Positions 7,680 to 17,724 of a DNA stretch of 64,000 nucleotides are shown in pieces. The stretch is taken from assembly GCA_964428895.1 (NCBI GenBank), contig CAYRZU010000002.1, positions 36,918 through 100,917 on the forward strand, read 5' to 3'. Below the pieces are notes generated by a model. That model had not been told where the DNA came from. It made no database searches and saw only the letters and a list, made by a program, of their open reading frames with translations. How positions within the stretch are numbered: position 1 is the first letter of the stretch; every line of letters begins with the position of its first letter. The translations under genes were made by a program, and so were the position numbers. The stretch is from HyVt-337 sp964428895 (GTDB taxonomy: Bacteria > Planctomycetota > Phycisphaerae > SM23-33).

Positions 7680-8908
7680 ATGAAGTCACTGACGTGCTTG
7701 CTCGCCGTGTGCGTCATGGCAGGGAGTATCTCGATGCCCGACCACGAGTCCACCTGGCAGGCCGGGGCGGCTGAGACCGTCATCACGGACGTCAAAGACA
7801 AGCCCGAGGTCTACATGGAGCTCTACGCCCGCGCCCTGGTATTGGGTAGCGGCCAGCAGCGGCTGGCGATCGTGACGCTCGACATCGGGACGGTCAGTGA
7901 CCCCTACGCCGCCGCGTGCCGGAAGGCGATTGAGGAGGCCGCGGGCATCCCGGTGGCCAACATTCTGATCTGTCCGTCTCAAACCCACAGCGCCCCGGGG
8001 GTCGACGGGCGACATATGTCCACGGAGTCCAGTCAGTGGTTGACTGAGGCCCTGGCCGAACTGGTCAAGAGCGCGGCCGCCGACCTTCAGCCGGCCACGC
8101 TGCGGGCCAGCCGGGCGCCGGCGCAGATCGGCTACAACCGTCGCCTGATGGAGAACGGCCGAATCGTCATGAAGCCCAACCCCGACGGCGCCGTGGTGCC
8201 CTGGGTGGATGTGCTGGCCGCTTACGACGCCGACGGCAAGCGAATCGGCGTGTTGTTCTCCCACGCGGCCCATCCGGTGATCGTCCACTGGTCCAGCGAG
8301 GCCATCGGCCCGGACTTCCCCGGCTACGCCGTCATGCACCTGCGGCGGCTGCTGACGGCCAAGGATCAACCCGAGGGCGTGTTCATGTTTGCCCAGGGCT
8401 CGTGCGGCAATATCAACGGCTATCCGTTGCAGGGGGGGGCGCGGCGTGCAGTGCGGCCGGGCTGTCGCTGGCGTTTTCGGTGACCCAGGCGCTGGCCGAC
8501 GAGCAGGCCGTCACGCCGGGGCCGATCACATCGCGCTCGCTGACGCTGTCCTTGCCGCGCCGGCCCGACGCCAACGGCAAGCAGAGCTTCCTGCGGTTCC
8601 CGATGCAGGCGGTCGCCATCGGCGGGGACGTGTGCATCCTGACCGTTACCGGCGAGATGTTCGCCGAATACCAATTGTTCATCGACGAGGCCTCCCCCTT
8701 CAAACACACCTTCCTGTTCAACCACGTCAACGGGCTGTCCAGCTACATTGCCACCCAGGCCGACTACGACCTCGGCCCGGCCGGCGGGTACGAGGCGTAT
8801 GACGGCCCGACCCGCGGCGGCGGACAGCCCTTGGACCCGTCGGTGGAACAAATCGTCCGCGACGGCATGGTGAAGCTCCTCACCGAGCTGAAGGTGGCTT
8901 CGGAGTAG
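7680..8908 (+). pseudogene. Neutral/alkaline ceramidase-like hydrolase, frameshifted
   Basis: Two overlapping frames together make one protein of about 409 residues. The first frame (7680 to about 8438) has a signal-like N-terminus, CPSQTHSAPG, FSHAAHPVIVHW and FAQGSCGNINGYPL, matching the N-terminal domain of neutral ceramidase-type amidases. The second frame continues to 8908 with TVTGEMFAEYQLFIDEA and a typical C-terminus. The switch lies in a run of eight G at 8432-8439; one extra G would restore the frame. It aligns over its whole length with residues 1-447 of the fusion at 48330-50708, whose frame is intact. This is either a real inactivation or a homopolymer error in the assembly. The substrate of this environmental clade is not known to be ceramide. 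Confidence 0.75.
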
Positions 8909-8966
8909 TGACACTGCGGCGGCGATGGCATACCATTCGAGACGTCAGGCCTTGGAGGTCCGTTCT

Positions 8967-11435
8967 ATGAGATCCGTTTGGGCGTTATGGGTTCTCTCGT
9001 TCGCCGCGGCTCTGGCGGTGTGTCCTCAGCCCGCGGCGGCGCAAACTGCGACCATGCTGGCCGGTCAGTTCCCTCGCATCGAGCCGCCCAAGAAGTTTCC
9101 CCCACACCCGCGGTTGTTCCTGAACGCCAAAGAGATCAAGGAACTTCGGGCCTGGATCCTTCGCGACAAGAAGCTCTACAGGCATCTCGACGCCTTCATC
9201 GGCAGGATGCGCCAGGTCGCGGCCAAGCCCCCACTGCCCGACGGGAACCGCAACCGCAACATCGGCATCGCTCGTCAGGCCAACGAGTTGGCCCTGGCCT
9301 ATACGCTGAGCGGAAACATTAAGCTGGCCAAGGCGGCTGCGAGAATCCTCAAAGGCTACGTCCGCATCTTCCCCAGCTACGAGGTCACCAACACCAAGGG
9401 CAAGGCCACCGATTCGACCTTGGCGGAGGTGCAATGGGCCGCCTACGCCTGCGCCGCCTACGACCTGATCTACGATTCGGGCGTGCTGACCGATGCCGAC
9501 AAGACCGCCATCGAGCAGCAGGTGTTCAAGCCGTCCGCCGAGGCGATGCTGGCCTGCAACCACGCTCACCGCAGCAACTGGCGGATCGCGGGAACCAGCG
9601 GCGCCGGGGTGATCGGCTTTTGCATCGGGGATCGGGACCTGATCGACCGGGCCCTCAACGGCGGGCGGGACGGCGCGGGGCAACTGGCCTACGACGGGTT
9701 CGTCAGCCAGATGGGCTGGTCGATGTTGGCCGACGGCATCTACTACGAGCGGGCGCTCGGCTATACCGACATCTGCATGCTGTTTTACACCTGGATGCTG
9801 GAGGCCGCCCGGCACAGTGACGTTGATCTCTGGCACACCAAGTTCGACGGTCACGAACTCGACCTCGGCTGCGACCACGACAAGCAGTTTGACCGCAAGG
9901 GGGCCAAGACCTTCCAAAACTACTTCGAGGCCATGTGCTATCGCACCTTCGGCGACGGATCGGTGGCCAAGGTCGGCAACGACGGCGCGGGCCGCCTGAA
10001 GCGGTCTCACTACTGGGCGGCCGCCTGGCGGGCCTACCGCGACCCCAAGTACGCGTGGGCCTTTCGCAATGGGCTGGGCGGTGCGGCCTTGGGCGAGCCG
10101 CTGGAGCTGATGTTCATCTCGCCGGAGATGCCAGCCGGCGAGTTCGACCTGTCCAAAGACACCACGATCGCCCAGACCGGCCAGCACCGAAACAACTGCA
10201 CCCTCCTACCCAACGGTGGATTCGCCATCTTGCGCGACAGCGCCGAAAAAGGGGCCGTTGCGGTGGCCGCCACCTACGGTGAGTTCGCCAACGCCCATTC
10301 GCATCCGGACCAGTTGAGCATCTCGCTCTACGCGGGCGGCCACGTGATTGCCCCGGACATGAAGGACTACGGGTACGGCCACGAGGGGCACCTGGGCTGG
10401 GCCAAGCAGACCATCGCCCACAATACCGTCACCGTCGACGAGGTCTCACAGCTCCCCCAGGAAGCTCACCGGGATGTCTGGATCGGCAAGAATGAATTGA
10501 GACCCGTATTCGGGCGATTGGCCCTGTTCGAGCCGGGCAAGCGCCTCAAGGCCTTCCGCGCCACCACGGATACGGCCTACCCCGGCGTGACGCTGGACCG
10601 GACGATCGTGCTGGTCGACTCGGTGGTGGTCGACTTCTTCCGTTGCCGATCGGCGACCGAACACCAATACGACTTAGCCCTGCATGTTGACGGTAAGGCT
10701 GCCAAGGCCGACGTCGACTTCAAGCCCCTGGCCGGCGGAAAGCTGTCGGACCGGCTCGGGTATCAGGCGCTGGTCGAGGTCCACCGGGCCGACCTGCCCG
10801 CCGAGCCGACGGCGTTGACGTATCGATCCGGCAAGTCCGGCCCCACCATGCGCGTGACGCTCCTGCCGGACGCCCCGGCGGAGCTGTTCGCCGCGATGGG
10901 CTATCCCAACCAGGACGGCCGCCGCCGCAGCGCGCTGATTACGCGCCGCAAAGGGACCAACGTCGATTTCATCACCGTGATGAGCTTCGACGGCGCCGGC
11001 GACGTGCGGGATGTTCAACCCTTGACTGATCTGCCGCCAGGACTGCTGGGCGTGCGGATCAACCGCAAGGGCGGAACCGATCTCATTGTCAGCGCCGAAC
11101 AGGCCGGGACCTACACCGTTGCCGGCCAGACCTTCACCGGGCAAGTCGGCCTCCTCGTCCCCGGGGCCAACACAGGCGCCGCGCCCGCCGGGCCCGATGA
11201 CGCCGCCGAGGGTGATGCCGCGGACGATGACACCCCGGCTGGGACTCCTCCGACGCCCAAGCCGGACGCCCCGTCCGACGAGGACCGCGCCGCCAGCTTG
11301 CTGCAAATGGCCAAGACGTATCACAACCGCGACATGACGAAGCTGGCCATCACCAAACTCGAGACCTGTATCAAGAAGTACCCCGATACCGAAGCCGCCA
11401 AGGAGGCCCAGGCCTTGCTCGGTCAATGGCAGTAG
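8967..11435 (+). CDS. Heparinase II/III family protein
   Basis: An 822-residue exported protein. I chose the ATG at 8967 rather than the in-frame one at 8925 because GGAGG lies 8 nt before it and it begins directly with a signal peptide (MRSVWALWVLSFAAALAV, cut after AAA-Q). An alpha-helical toroid domain follows (about 60-400, with GIYYERALGY), then the heparinase II/III beta domain with ANAHSHPDQLSISLYAGG and IAHNTVTVDE. Family members eliminate or hydrolyse uronic-acid polysaccharides. A Pro/Asp-rich linker leads to a C-terminal helical segment resembling a tetratricopeptide repeat, which is unusual and may mediate protein contacts. It is one of the few clearly secreted degradative proteins in the window. 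Confidence 0.85.
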   Translation: MRSVWALWVLSFAAALAVCPQPAAAQTATMLAGQFPRIEPPKKFPPHPRLFLNAKEIKELRAWILRDKKLYRHLDAFIGRMRQVAAKPPLPDGNRNRNIGIARQANELALAYTLSGNIKLAKAAARILKGYVRIFPSYEVTNTKGKATDSTLAEVQWAAYACAAYDLIYDSGVLTDADKTAIEQQVFKPSAEAMLACNHAHRSNWRIAGTSGAGVIGFCIGDRDLIDRALNGGRDGAGQLAYDGFVSQMGWSMLADGIYYERALGYTDICMLFYTWMLEAARHSDVDLWHTKFDGHELDLGCDHDKQFDRKGAKTFQNYFEAMCYRTFGDGSVAKVGNDGAGRLKRSHYWAAAWRAYRDPKYAWAFRNGLGGAALGEPLELMFISPEMPAGEFDLSKDTTIAQTGQHRNNCTLLPNGGFAILRDSAEKGAVAVAATYGEFANAHSHPDQLSISLYAGGHVIAPDMKDYGYGHEGHLGWAKQTIAHNTVTVDEVSQLPQEAHRDVWIGKNELRPVFGRLALFEPGKRLKAFRATTDTAYPGVTLDRTIVLVDSVVVDFFRCRSATEHQYDLALHVDGKAAKADVDFKPLAGGKLSDRLGYQALVEVHRADLPAEPTALTYRSGKSGPTMRVTLLPDAPAELFAAMGYPNQDGRRRSALITRRKGTNVDFITVMSFDGAGDVRDVQPLTDLPPGLLGVRINRKGGTDLIVSAEQAGTYTVAGQTFTGQVGLLVPGANTGAAPAGPDDAAEGDAADDDTPAGTPPTPKPDAPSDEDRAASLLQMAKTYHNRDMTKLAITKLETCIKKYPDTEAAKEAQALLGQWQ

Positions 11436-11480
11436 GGCCGCGGCGCGGATCGATCTGTGTGTTTAACAGGGAGTAGCGAC

Positions 11481-12857
11481 ATGCCGCAGGAATCCATCAT
11501 TCCCATCCGAGCCGTTCATCTTGATCTGAAGGGCGTTCCCCCCACGCCGTCACGCCTGGCGGAACTGCCGCGGGTCGTTGCCGGTCTCGGCTTCAACGCG
11601 TTGCTGGTGGAATGGGAGGACACGTTCCCCTGGCGCGTCAACGAGGCTCTCAGGAACGAGACCGCCTATACGCTGGATGAAGTGGACGCCTTCCACGCCG
11701 AGGCCGCCGAACACGGCGTGCAGGTCATTCCGCTCGTTCAGTGTCTGGGCCACATGGAGTTCGCGCTGAAGCACCCCGAGTACGCGGGCTTGCGCGAAGT
11801 GCCCGACAAGATCGACGTGTTGAACCCCCTGGCCGACGGCGCCCGCCAACTCGTCGCGGAGCTGGTCAGGGACGTCATCAGCGCCACCCCCGGGCTGACA
11901 CATTTCCATCTCGGCGGCGATGAGGCCTGGGCCTTTGGTAGCCATCCGGACACCAAGGCCTGGGTCGAGGCCAAAGGCAAAGGGGATCTGTATCTGCACC
12001 ACGTTGAGCCGATCCTCGACGAACTCAACGCCGCCGGCATCCGCCCCATGCTGTGGCACGACATGATGACGGACTGGGACGGGGAGGCGCTGTCCCGCCT
12101 GGCCGAAAAGGCCGATCTGGTCCTGTGGTGGTACCAGGGGGATCCCAGGGCCGAGGGCGGCGACCACCTCAACGAGGCGATCATCCGCCGGTTCGCCGAT
12201 CACGGCATGCGGATGTGGGGTGGGTCGGCCTACAAGGGCGCCGACGGCCCGAACGTGGACCTGCCCGACTACGCCCAGCGCGAGCGCAACGCGCTAGCCT
12301 GGGCCGACATCGCCCGCACCCACAACCTGCAGGGCGTGATCACCACCGCCTGGAGTCGCTACAGCCATTGCGGCTTCCAATGCGAACCGATCGACGCAGC
12401 CCTGGACAGCCTGGCCAACCACGGCGTCATCTTCAACAGCGGCCAGACTCCCCCCGGCGGCCGAGAGGACTGCCTGGCGGCGCTGGCGAAACTCGGCGAG
12501 CGGGCCCGCTTCGACGAGTGCTATGCGGTGATGAAGGGCTTGGCCGACTTCCGGGCCGAAGCATGGCCGATGGTTCGCAACATTCTTGAGATCATGCACA
12601 CCCACGATTCCGACCACACCCGATGGTTCGGAAGCGTAACCTACGCCGAAGGACAGGCCATTCGGTTCAGGGAGAACGCCGACGCCCTCACCGCCCGCAT
12701 GCACGACGTGTTTGACCCGTTGATTCGGCCGGTGTGGATCGACCGCTATCTCGCCGAGCGCCTGGCCCCTCTGCGCAACCAGGCGGCGCTAATGGACAGC
12801 GAAGCCGCGCGGATGCGAAGGGCCGCCGCCGATCGGCCCAGCGACCTGGCGTGTTGA
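11481..12857 (+). CDS. GH20-like beta-N-acetylhexosaminidase
   Basis: A 458-residue TIM-barrel protein; the ATG at 11481 is preferred because of AGGGAG upstream. The family signature HFHLGGDEAW places the catalytic pair at D147-E148, in which Asp orients the substrate N-acetyl group and Glu is the acid/base. LVQCLGHMEF and WHDMM strands fit the barrel. The usual N-terminal GH20b domain and signal peptide are missing, so it is a minimal cytosolic form. It would release terminal GlcNAc/GalNAc-type sugars from oligosaccharides. It follows the heparinase-like gene by 45 bp, and an operon is possible. Confidence 0.82.
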   Translation: MPQESIIPIRAVHLDLKGVPPTPSRLAELPRVVAGLGFNALLVEWEDTFPWRVNEALRNETAYTLDEVDAFHAEAAEHGVQVIPLVQCLGHMEFALKHPEYAGLREVPDKIDVLNPLADGARQLVAELVRDVISATPGLTHFHLGGDEAWAFGSHPDTKAWVEAKGKGDLYLHHVEPILDELNAAGIRPMLWHDMMTDWDGEALSRLAEKADLVLWWYQGDPRAEGGDHLNEAIIRRFADHGMRMWGGSAYKGADGPNVDLPDYAQRERNALAWADIARTHNLQGVITTAWSRYSHCGFQCEPIDAALDSLANHGVIFNSGQTPPGGREDCLAALAKLGERARFDECYAVMKGLADFRAEAWPMVRNILEIMHTHDSDHTRWFGSVTYAEGQAIRFRENADALTARMHDVFDPLIRPVWIDRYLAERLAPLRNQAALMDSEAARMRRAAADRPSDLAC

Positions 12858-12866
12858 GTCGGCCCG

Positions 12867-14264
12867 TCATGCCTCCAGCAGCACATCCTGCCGGCGCAGT
12901 TCGGCCTGGACCGAGCCGACGTCGACCGCGTTGACCGGAACGGCTTGCTTGACCGCTTCGGCGGCGGCGACTCCCGCGGCGTGCCCGACGACCAGGCAGC
13001 CGGACTGGCCCCGAACCATGCCCGGACGCTCAACGCAGGGATTCTTGGCCGACCCGACAATAACGTTCGGGGTTTCGTGACCGATCAGAATGCCCAGCGG
13101 AATGTTGCCGGCCTCCCGGAGCAGGCCAAACGGCTTGGTGCGCCGGTCGACTTCAGTGACCAGGCCGACGACGTCCGGAAAGCGTTTGCCGTCTTCGAAA
13201 TCGTCGGCGCTCAGTCTGCTCTTGCCGATGAAGGTCCGGGAAATCCGGTGCCCGATTTCCGAGGCCGTTTCCACCAGGTAGGCGTCCTCGAAACCCGGGA
13301 AATGCTTGATAAGGAACTCGGCCTGCATTTCGGCCAGCAGTCGGCCTTCCTCCTCGCGCTCGCTCTCGGCAATGACATCGTAGCCGTCGCCATAGAACCA
13401 ATTGGAGTTGATCAACACCGTGCCTCGGTTGCATCGCGCCGAGAACAGCCCAAAACAGGCCATGGTCTCGGCGTGCTTACCGAATCGTTCTTGGTAACCG
13501 CCGGATGCCAGCGCGTGGGCCACCACACGGAGGGTCTTGCCGCCGCCGTGGGGAAGATGGAACACGCCGTATTCCCGCCAGTTCCGAACGGTATCTTCCA
13601 GGCTCGTGGGCACGTCGACCTGGGGGGAGTAGCTGTCGGGGTCCTGCTCGATCCAGTCGATGATCTTATCGATGTCGACGTTGGCCATTCGGTTCAGCAA
13701 CGTCGAGCCGTCGTCGACCTGATCATACCGCCCGCCGGCTGGGCCGATGATGCTCAGATCGCCGGAGGCGTCGACGAACTGGCGGGCCGTGACCGCAAAG
13801 AGCTGGTCGCGCGCGTGAAAGAGGCCGGCCTGAACGCGCTCGCCGTCGGTGAGCACGTCGCACATGACGGACCCGTAGAGGCATCGGACATTGGCCTCGC
13901 GAAGCATCTTGATCATGACGCGCTTGACCACTTCCGGGTCGTTGGGGATTTGCGGCTGCGTGGGCCTGCGGTAGTGGGGCTGTGTCCCGCCCTCAGCCAC
14001 GAGGCGATCTATGAACTCCACCGGCAGGCCGGTGGTGATCTCCCGGCCGTCACGGGTCACGAAGTAGTTGCCGATGCTGCACATCAGCCCGCTGGTCGCC
14101 ACGCCGCCGGGAAAGTGGTTCCGCTCGACGAGGACGGTGTCGACGCCTGCTCGGGCGGCCGACACCGCCGCGGCAAAGCCACTCATCCCGGTGCCGAGAA
14201 CGAGAACGTCACAGTCAAGCAGGACGGGAACGTCCCGTGGAGGCGCCGTTAGTGTCTTGCTCAT
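12867..14264 (-). CDS. FAD-dependent oxidoreductase
   Basis: A 465-residue flavoprotein with the dinucleotide-binding motif DVLVLGTGMSGFAAA, followed by VERNHFPGGVATSGL, typical of the FAD_oxidored group seen often in planctomycete glycan clusters. The C-terminal GCLVVGHAAGVAAAEA closes the FAD site. The ATG at 14264 was chosen because the upstream extension has no motif and overlaps the FG-GAP gene. It is last in a four-gene minus-strand operon (25 bp after the FG-GAP gene). The substrate is unknown; sugar or uronate oxidation is a guess. A truncated sibling C-terminus lies at 7357-7455. Confidence 0.85.
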   Translation of the reverse strand: MSKTLTAPPRDVPVLLDCDVLVLGTGMSGFAAAVSAARAGVDTVLVERNHFPGGVATSGLMCSIGNYFVTRDGREITTGLPVEFIDRLVAEGGTQPHYRRPTQPQIPNDPEVVKRVMIKMLREANVRCLYGSVMCDVLTDGERVQAGLFHARDQLFAVTARQFVDASGDLSIIGPAGGRYDQVDDGSTLLNRMANVDIDKIIDWIEQDPDSYSPQVDVPTSLEDTVRNWREYGVFHLPHGGGKTLRVVAHALASGGYQERFGKHAETMACFGLFSARCNRGTVLINSNWFYGDGYDVIAESEREEEGRLLAEMQAEFLIKHFPGFEDAYLVETASEIGHRISRTFIGKSRLSADDFEDGKRFPDVVGLVTEVDRRTKPFGLLREAGNIPLGILIGHETPNVIVGSAKNPCVERPGMVRGQSGCLVVGHAAGVAAAEAVKQAVPVNAVDVGSVQAELRRQDVLLEA

Positions 14265-14289
14265 GAGATGTGTCCATGTCGTGTCGCGG

Positions 14290-15573
14290 CTAATAGAGCG
14301 TGAAGTTTGCGCCGGTTCCCAAGGGGATGGGGCGGTCGGGCTTGGCGCCCATTTCATTCTGGAAGACACAGACCTCCGACGCGGGATCGCAGGAGAAGAT
14401 CAGGTCGGGAACGCCGTTGCCGGTCATATCGCCCGTGGCGACCATCCCGATCTCCGCCGGCGGAACGTCGAAGATGCCGACCTTCTCCCCGCGGCCGTTG
14501 AACATCGCCGCAGCCGTGCCCATGACAATCGAATCGAGGCCTTCGCCGAACCAGTCGATCAACTTATGGTGACGGCTACCGTCGGTGATAATCTGGCCGA
14601 GCAGGTTGCCGTGATCGTCCAACACCCAGTGAGGGCTGACACCGGGCTCGCGATGATCGATATCAACCACGACCTGTTTGCCGGGCACATCTGCGCAGAC
14701 CTTGCCGACGTCGATGGACTCAAAATGATGGCCGGTGACGGACCAAATCGGCCCGCCGGCGCCGTCGATCATGGCCACGCAGTAGCCCGTGCATAACGTC
14801 AGAGCCAGGCGGGACACCGCGGGGGCCTTGCCCATTTCAAAGACGCGGACGCAATCCAGATGGCCGGGCTCGTCCGACAGGTCGTTGACGGGCAGGTCCC
14901 AGCGGCTCGTGCCGTTGGGGTTCAGGAGGGCGTAGCCGGCCATGATCTCGTCTCGGCCGTCGCCGTCGATGTCCATGGGGTGAGGCTGATGGGCGGTGCC
15001 GTAGCCGGCGGGCTCTACGACGGTCCACAGCAGCTCGCCTTCGCGATTGAAGGCCCAGATCTGTCCGTAACGGGTCGTAAGCAAGACCTCGCCCGCCCAC
15101 TTGCCGCCGGAGAGATTCACGAAAACCATGCAGTCGGCTGAATCAGGCGGAATCGCGAACCGATGCTTTTCCTTACCGGTCGCGCCATCGAGTCCGATGA
15201 TGGCGTCCTTGGTGGCAACGACCACCTCATTCCGCCCGTCGCCGTCCCAATCGTGGATTTGACAGGCCACGTCGTGGTGCAACGTGTTGCGCCCTTCGGC
15301 GGGGTCGCCCCATCGCCAGAGCACACTGCCGTCCAGCCGATGGACGACGACCGAGCTGGTGTAGTGAATATCGTTGGCGTCGAAGTTCTTGGCGCTGACG
15401 ATCTCGACCTGTCCGTCGCCATCGACATCGCCGGCGATGATCCAGCTTCCGGCGTAGTCCGGGTCGAGGGTGACACGCTTCCACGGCCGGATCAGGGGAA
15501 GGCCGTCATTGGGGATGTCGTTGGCTCGCACGTCGAACAGGCTGGGTGTCATGGCCGTGCCGTCTTTACGCAT
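14290..15573 (-). CDS. FG-GAP/VCBS-repeat beta-propeller protein without signal peptide
   Basis: A 427-residue protein built of propeller repeats carrying Ca-binding-type loops: GDVDGDGQVEIVSA, DWDGDGRNEVVVA, DIDGDGRDEIMAG, GDMTGNGVPDLI. No signal peptide is visible at either the chosen ATG or the in-frame ATG at 15552, so it looks cytosolic, unlike most FG-GAP proteins. It overlaps the epimerase gene upstream by 8 nt, indicating coupling. Similar repeats occur in rhamnogalacturonan lyase-type propellers, so a lyase or carbohydrate-binding role is possible, but no catalytic motif can be assigned. Confidence 0.75.
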   Translation of the reverse strand: MRKDGTAMTPSLFDVRANDIPNDGLPLIRPWKRVTLDPDYAGSWIIAGDVDGDGQVEIVSAKNFDANDIHYTSSVVVHRLDGSVLWRWGDPAEGRNTLHHDVACQIHDWDGDGRNEVVVATKDAIIGLDGATGKEKHRFAIPPDSADCMVFVNLSGGKWAGEVLLTTRYGQIWAFNREGELLWTVVEPAGYGTAHQPHPMDIDGDGRDEIMAGYALLNPNGTSRWDLPVNDLSDEPGHLDCVRVFEMGKAPAVSRLALTLCTGYCVAMIDGAGGPIWSVTGHHFESIDVGKVCADVPGKQVVVDIDHREPGVSPHWVLDDHGNLLGQIITDGSRHHKLIDWFGEGLDSIVMGTAAAMFNGRGEKVGIFDVPPAEIGMVATGDMTGNGVPDLIFSCDPASEVCVFQNEMGAKPDRPIPLGTGANFTLY

Positions 15574-16477
15574 CGGATCCCCCCGTCAAGGCGGCGTGGG
15601 CTTGTTCGAAATTGAAGGCCGGCTCCCAGTTCAGGATGCGCTTGGCCTTGGTGATGTCGTAGGCCGGGCCGATCCATTCGCCACTGTAGCCGTTAGCGAG
15701 CAGCCAGTCGTAGTGGTCGGGCCAGCAGTGTTGGGCAATGCGGCCGCCGTCGCCGTCCGCTTCGCGACACATCTCGCCCGTGTAGGGCAGGCGGTTGACG
15801 GTGTTGAATGCCTCGAAGAAGCCGACCGGGCCGCCGGGCTCTTGCAGGCCGCACAGCACACGGACGGCTGCGACGTGGGCGGTGGCGATATCATCGACCA
15901 CGGCGAACGAGCCGATCATGGACAGGCACGTGTCCAACTCGGACCTCGGCATGAAGGCGGGCGGCCGCATGGCGAAGGTGCGGACCTCCTCGGCGTCGGC
16001 TCGGAGGCGGGCAATCGTCTCCTGGGTGTACTTGGTATAACTGTAGATGTCGCTGAGCGGGAACAGGCAGTCCTCCGAGACCGGCCAGGTATCCATGGGG
16101 ATGTTGCCGTAGCCGATCGCGGCGATGCTGCTGGTCAGCACGATTCGACCGATGCCCATCTCGGCCGCCAACGCATACAGCGTCCAGGTGCCTTTGACGT
16201 TGGCGTCGAGGTATTGGTCATCGGTGTAGGGCTTCCACGGATGCAGCGAGGCGGTGTGGACGACGGCGTCCACGCCTTCCAGTAACTTGCGGAGGACGTC
16301 TCGATCCGAAAGATCAGCTTGCGTGAAGGCGCATTCGCTGGGCAGGGGCGATTCCGGCGGCGCCATGTCCAGGCCACGCACATCGAAGCCGTCGGCTATG
16401 AGCATGGGCACGACATGGCTTCCAAGATGGCCGGATGCGCCGGTTACGAGAACGGTGGTTGCGTTGGGGTCGCTCAT
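15566..16477 (-). CDS. NAD-dependent epimerase/dehydratase
   Basis: A 303-residue extended short-chain dehydrogenase. It has the Rossmann motif TGASGHLG (12-19), LTSS before the active site, and the catalytic Y145xxxK149 in IYSYTK. Family members change sugar stereochemistry, often on nucleotide sugars; sequence alone does not give the substrate. It is second in the minus-strand operon, 7 bp after the SDR gene and overlapping the FG-GAP gene by 8 nt. No signal peptide is present. Confidence 0.88.
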   Translation of the reverse strand: MSDPNATTVLVTGASGHLGSHVVPMLIADGFDVRGLDMAPPESPLPSECAFTQADLSDRDVLRKLLEGVDAVVHTASLHPWKPYTDDQYLDANVKGTWTLYALAAEMGIGRIVLTSSIAAIGYGNIPMDTWPVSEDCLFPLSDIYSYTKYTQETIARLRADAEEVRTFAMRPPAFMPRSELDTCLSMIGSFAVVDDIATAHVAAVRVLCGLQEPGGPVGFFEAFNTVNRLPYTGEMCREADGDGGRIAQHCWPDHYDWLLANGYSGEWIGPAYDITKAKRILNWEPAFNFEQAHAALTGGSDA

Positions 16478-16484
16478 AGTTGTC

Positions 16485-17213
16485 CTACCAAGGGGCTTGG
16501 GCCATCGGAATCACAACGACATCGAAGACGTTCACGTCCGGCGGGGCGGTCGCGACGTGCAGCACGGATCGGGCGATGTGCTCGACGGTCAACCAGCCGG
16601 TGGCGTCCTTGCGTTCGGGGTTGGTCAGCGTGGTATCGACCACGCCGGGGCAGACCAGGCTGACGGCGATTTGCGAGCCCGAGCCGTGGAGCTGACGGGC
16701 GACCGACTCGGTCATGTGCCGAATGGCGGCCTTGGAGGCGTTGTAGGCGCCGCCGTCGCCGAACTCGGTCCAGTGCGACCGCACCGAGCCGATGTTGATG
16801 ATCTTGCCGGTATCGTTGACGACCTTCATCAGCCGCACCGCGTGACTCATGCAGTTGAAGGCCGCAACCACGTTGATCTCCAGACACCGGCGAACGTCCT
16901 CAACCGCCAACGACTCCACCGGCCCGAACGGCGCGATGCCCGCGTTGTTGACCAGCACGTCCAGGCGGCCGAGGTGTGTCTGCACGTGGGCGAACAGGTC
17001 GTCCACGAACTGTTCGTCGGTGATATCGCCCGGCAGGGGCATGACTGTCCCCGGCGCGTCGGCCATGTGGGCCGCCAGATCGTCCAGTTCAGCCGCCGTC
17101 CGACTCGTGGCGACAACGGTAGCCCCTTCGGCGGCGAACAGCTCGGCCACGGCCCGGCCGATGCCGCGTCCCGCGCCCGTTACCAATGCGATCTTGTCAG
17201 TCAGTTGTTCCAT
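16485..17213 (-). CDS. Short-chain dehydrogenase/reductase
   Basis: A 242-residue classical SDR: TGAGRGIG (12-19) binds NAD(P), NNAG is at 89-92, catalytic Ser143, and Y157NASK161. The ATG at 17213 is preferred over 17255 because GGAG precedes it and the Rossmann fold starts right there. It is the first gene of the four-gene operon reading to 12867. The long intergenic stretch upstream separates it from the LuxR-type regulator on the other strand. It probably oxidises or reduces a sugar-derived alcohol; the substrate is unknown. Confidence 0.88.
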   Translation of the reverse strand: MEQLTDKIALVTGAGRGIGRAVAELFAAEGATVVATSRTAAELDDLAAHMADAPGTVMPLPGDITDEQFVDDLFAHVQTHLGRLDVLVNNAGIAPFGPVESLAVEDVRRCLEINVVAAFNCMSHAVRLMKVVNDTGKIINIGSVRSHWTEFGDGGAYNASKAAIRHMTESVARQLHGSGSQIAVSLVCPGVVDTTLTNPERKDATGWLTVEHIARSVLHVATAPPDVNVFDVVVIPMAQAPW

Positions 17214-17724
17214 GAAGAACTCCGGTAAGCTGTCGGTGTGGATGGAGTATGCCACTGGCGCCGGCGGAACTCAATGCACATGACGGCCTGATTAGCCTGT
17301 GGCGTGGCCTTGGGTCCAAGAGGACGGAGATGACGGCAAGGGGGGAATGGCCAAACACGGAAGCCCTGTGTGTGGGTTCCGCGGGAATACCAGATCCTGC
17401 CACGGCTGGAAGAGGGATTGGTGCCCCCCCGGGGGCGTTGCCCCCGTAGGGGCAACGCCGTCAACTGCCGCCCCATCCGTGGCTTGCGCCGCCCCCCCCC
17501 GGTGAGGCTATCTGCGTAAGTGACGACCCCCCTCAGGCCGTCACCACGATAACTACCAGAGGATGCCAGCAACGACATCCGCAATAGGCAGAAGGTCCCT
17601 CTGCCCTTGTCCGAGGACTAGCAGGCTACCCGGCAGGGGGGGCCGCGCATAGCCCACTTTTGTGGGGTCTTCCGGGGCTAATTCATGGTTTAATAAGGCG
17701 CTGCCAATTAGGTGGGCAATTGGG
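17214..17724. other. Intergenic region between divergent SDR and LuxR genes
   Basis: About 510 bp without a convincing gene. It holds several C/G homopolymer runs (for example 17424-17430 and the C-run near 17492-17500) and a perfect 11-bp hairpin at 17434-17459. It must carry the promoters for both flanking transcription units, but I could not define -35/-10 boxes with confidence. Confidence 0.6.
17434..17459. repeat. Perfect 11-bp inverted repeat
   Basis: GGCGTTGCCCC at 17434-17444 pairs with GGGGCAACGCC at 17449-17459 across the loop CGTA. It lies mid-way between divergent genes, is flanked by C-runs and has no T-tract. It could be an operator, an attenuator or a small repetitive palindromic element. 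Confidence 0.55.
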
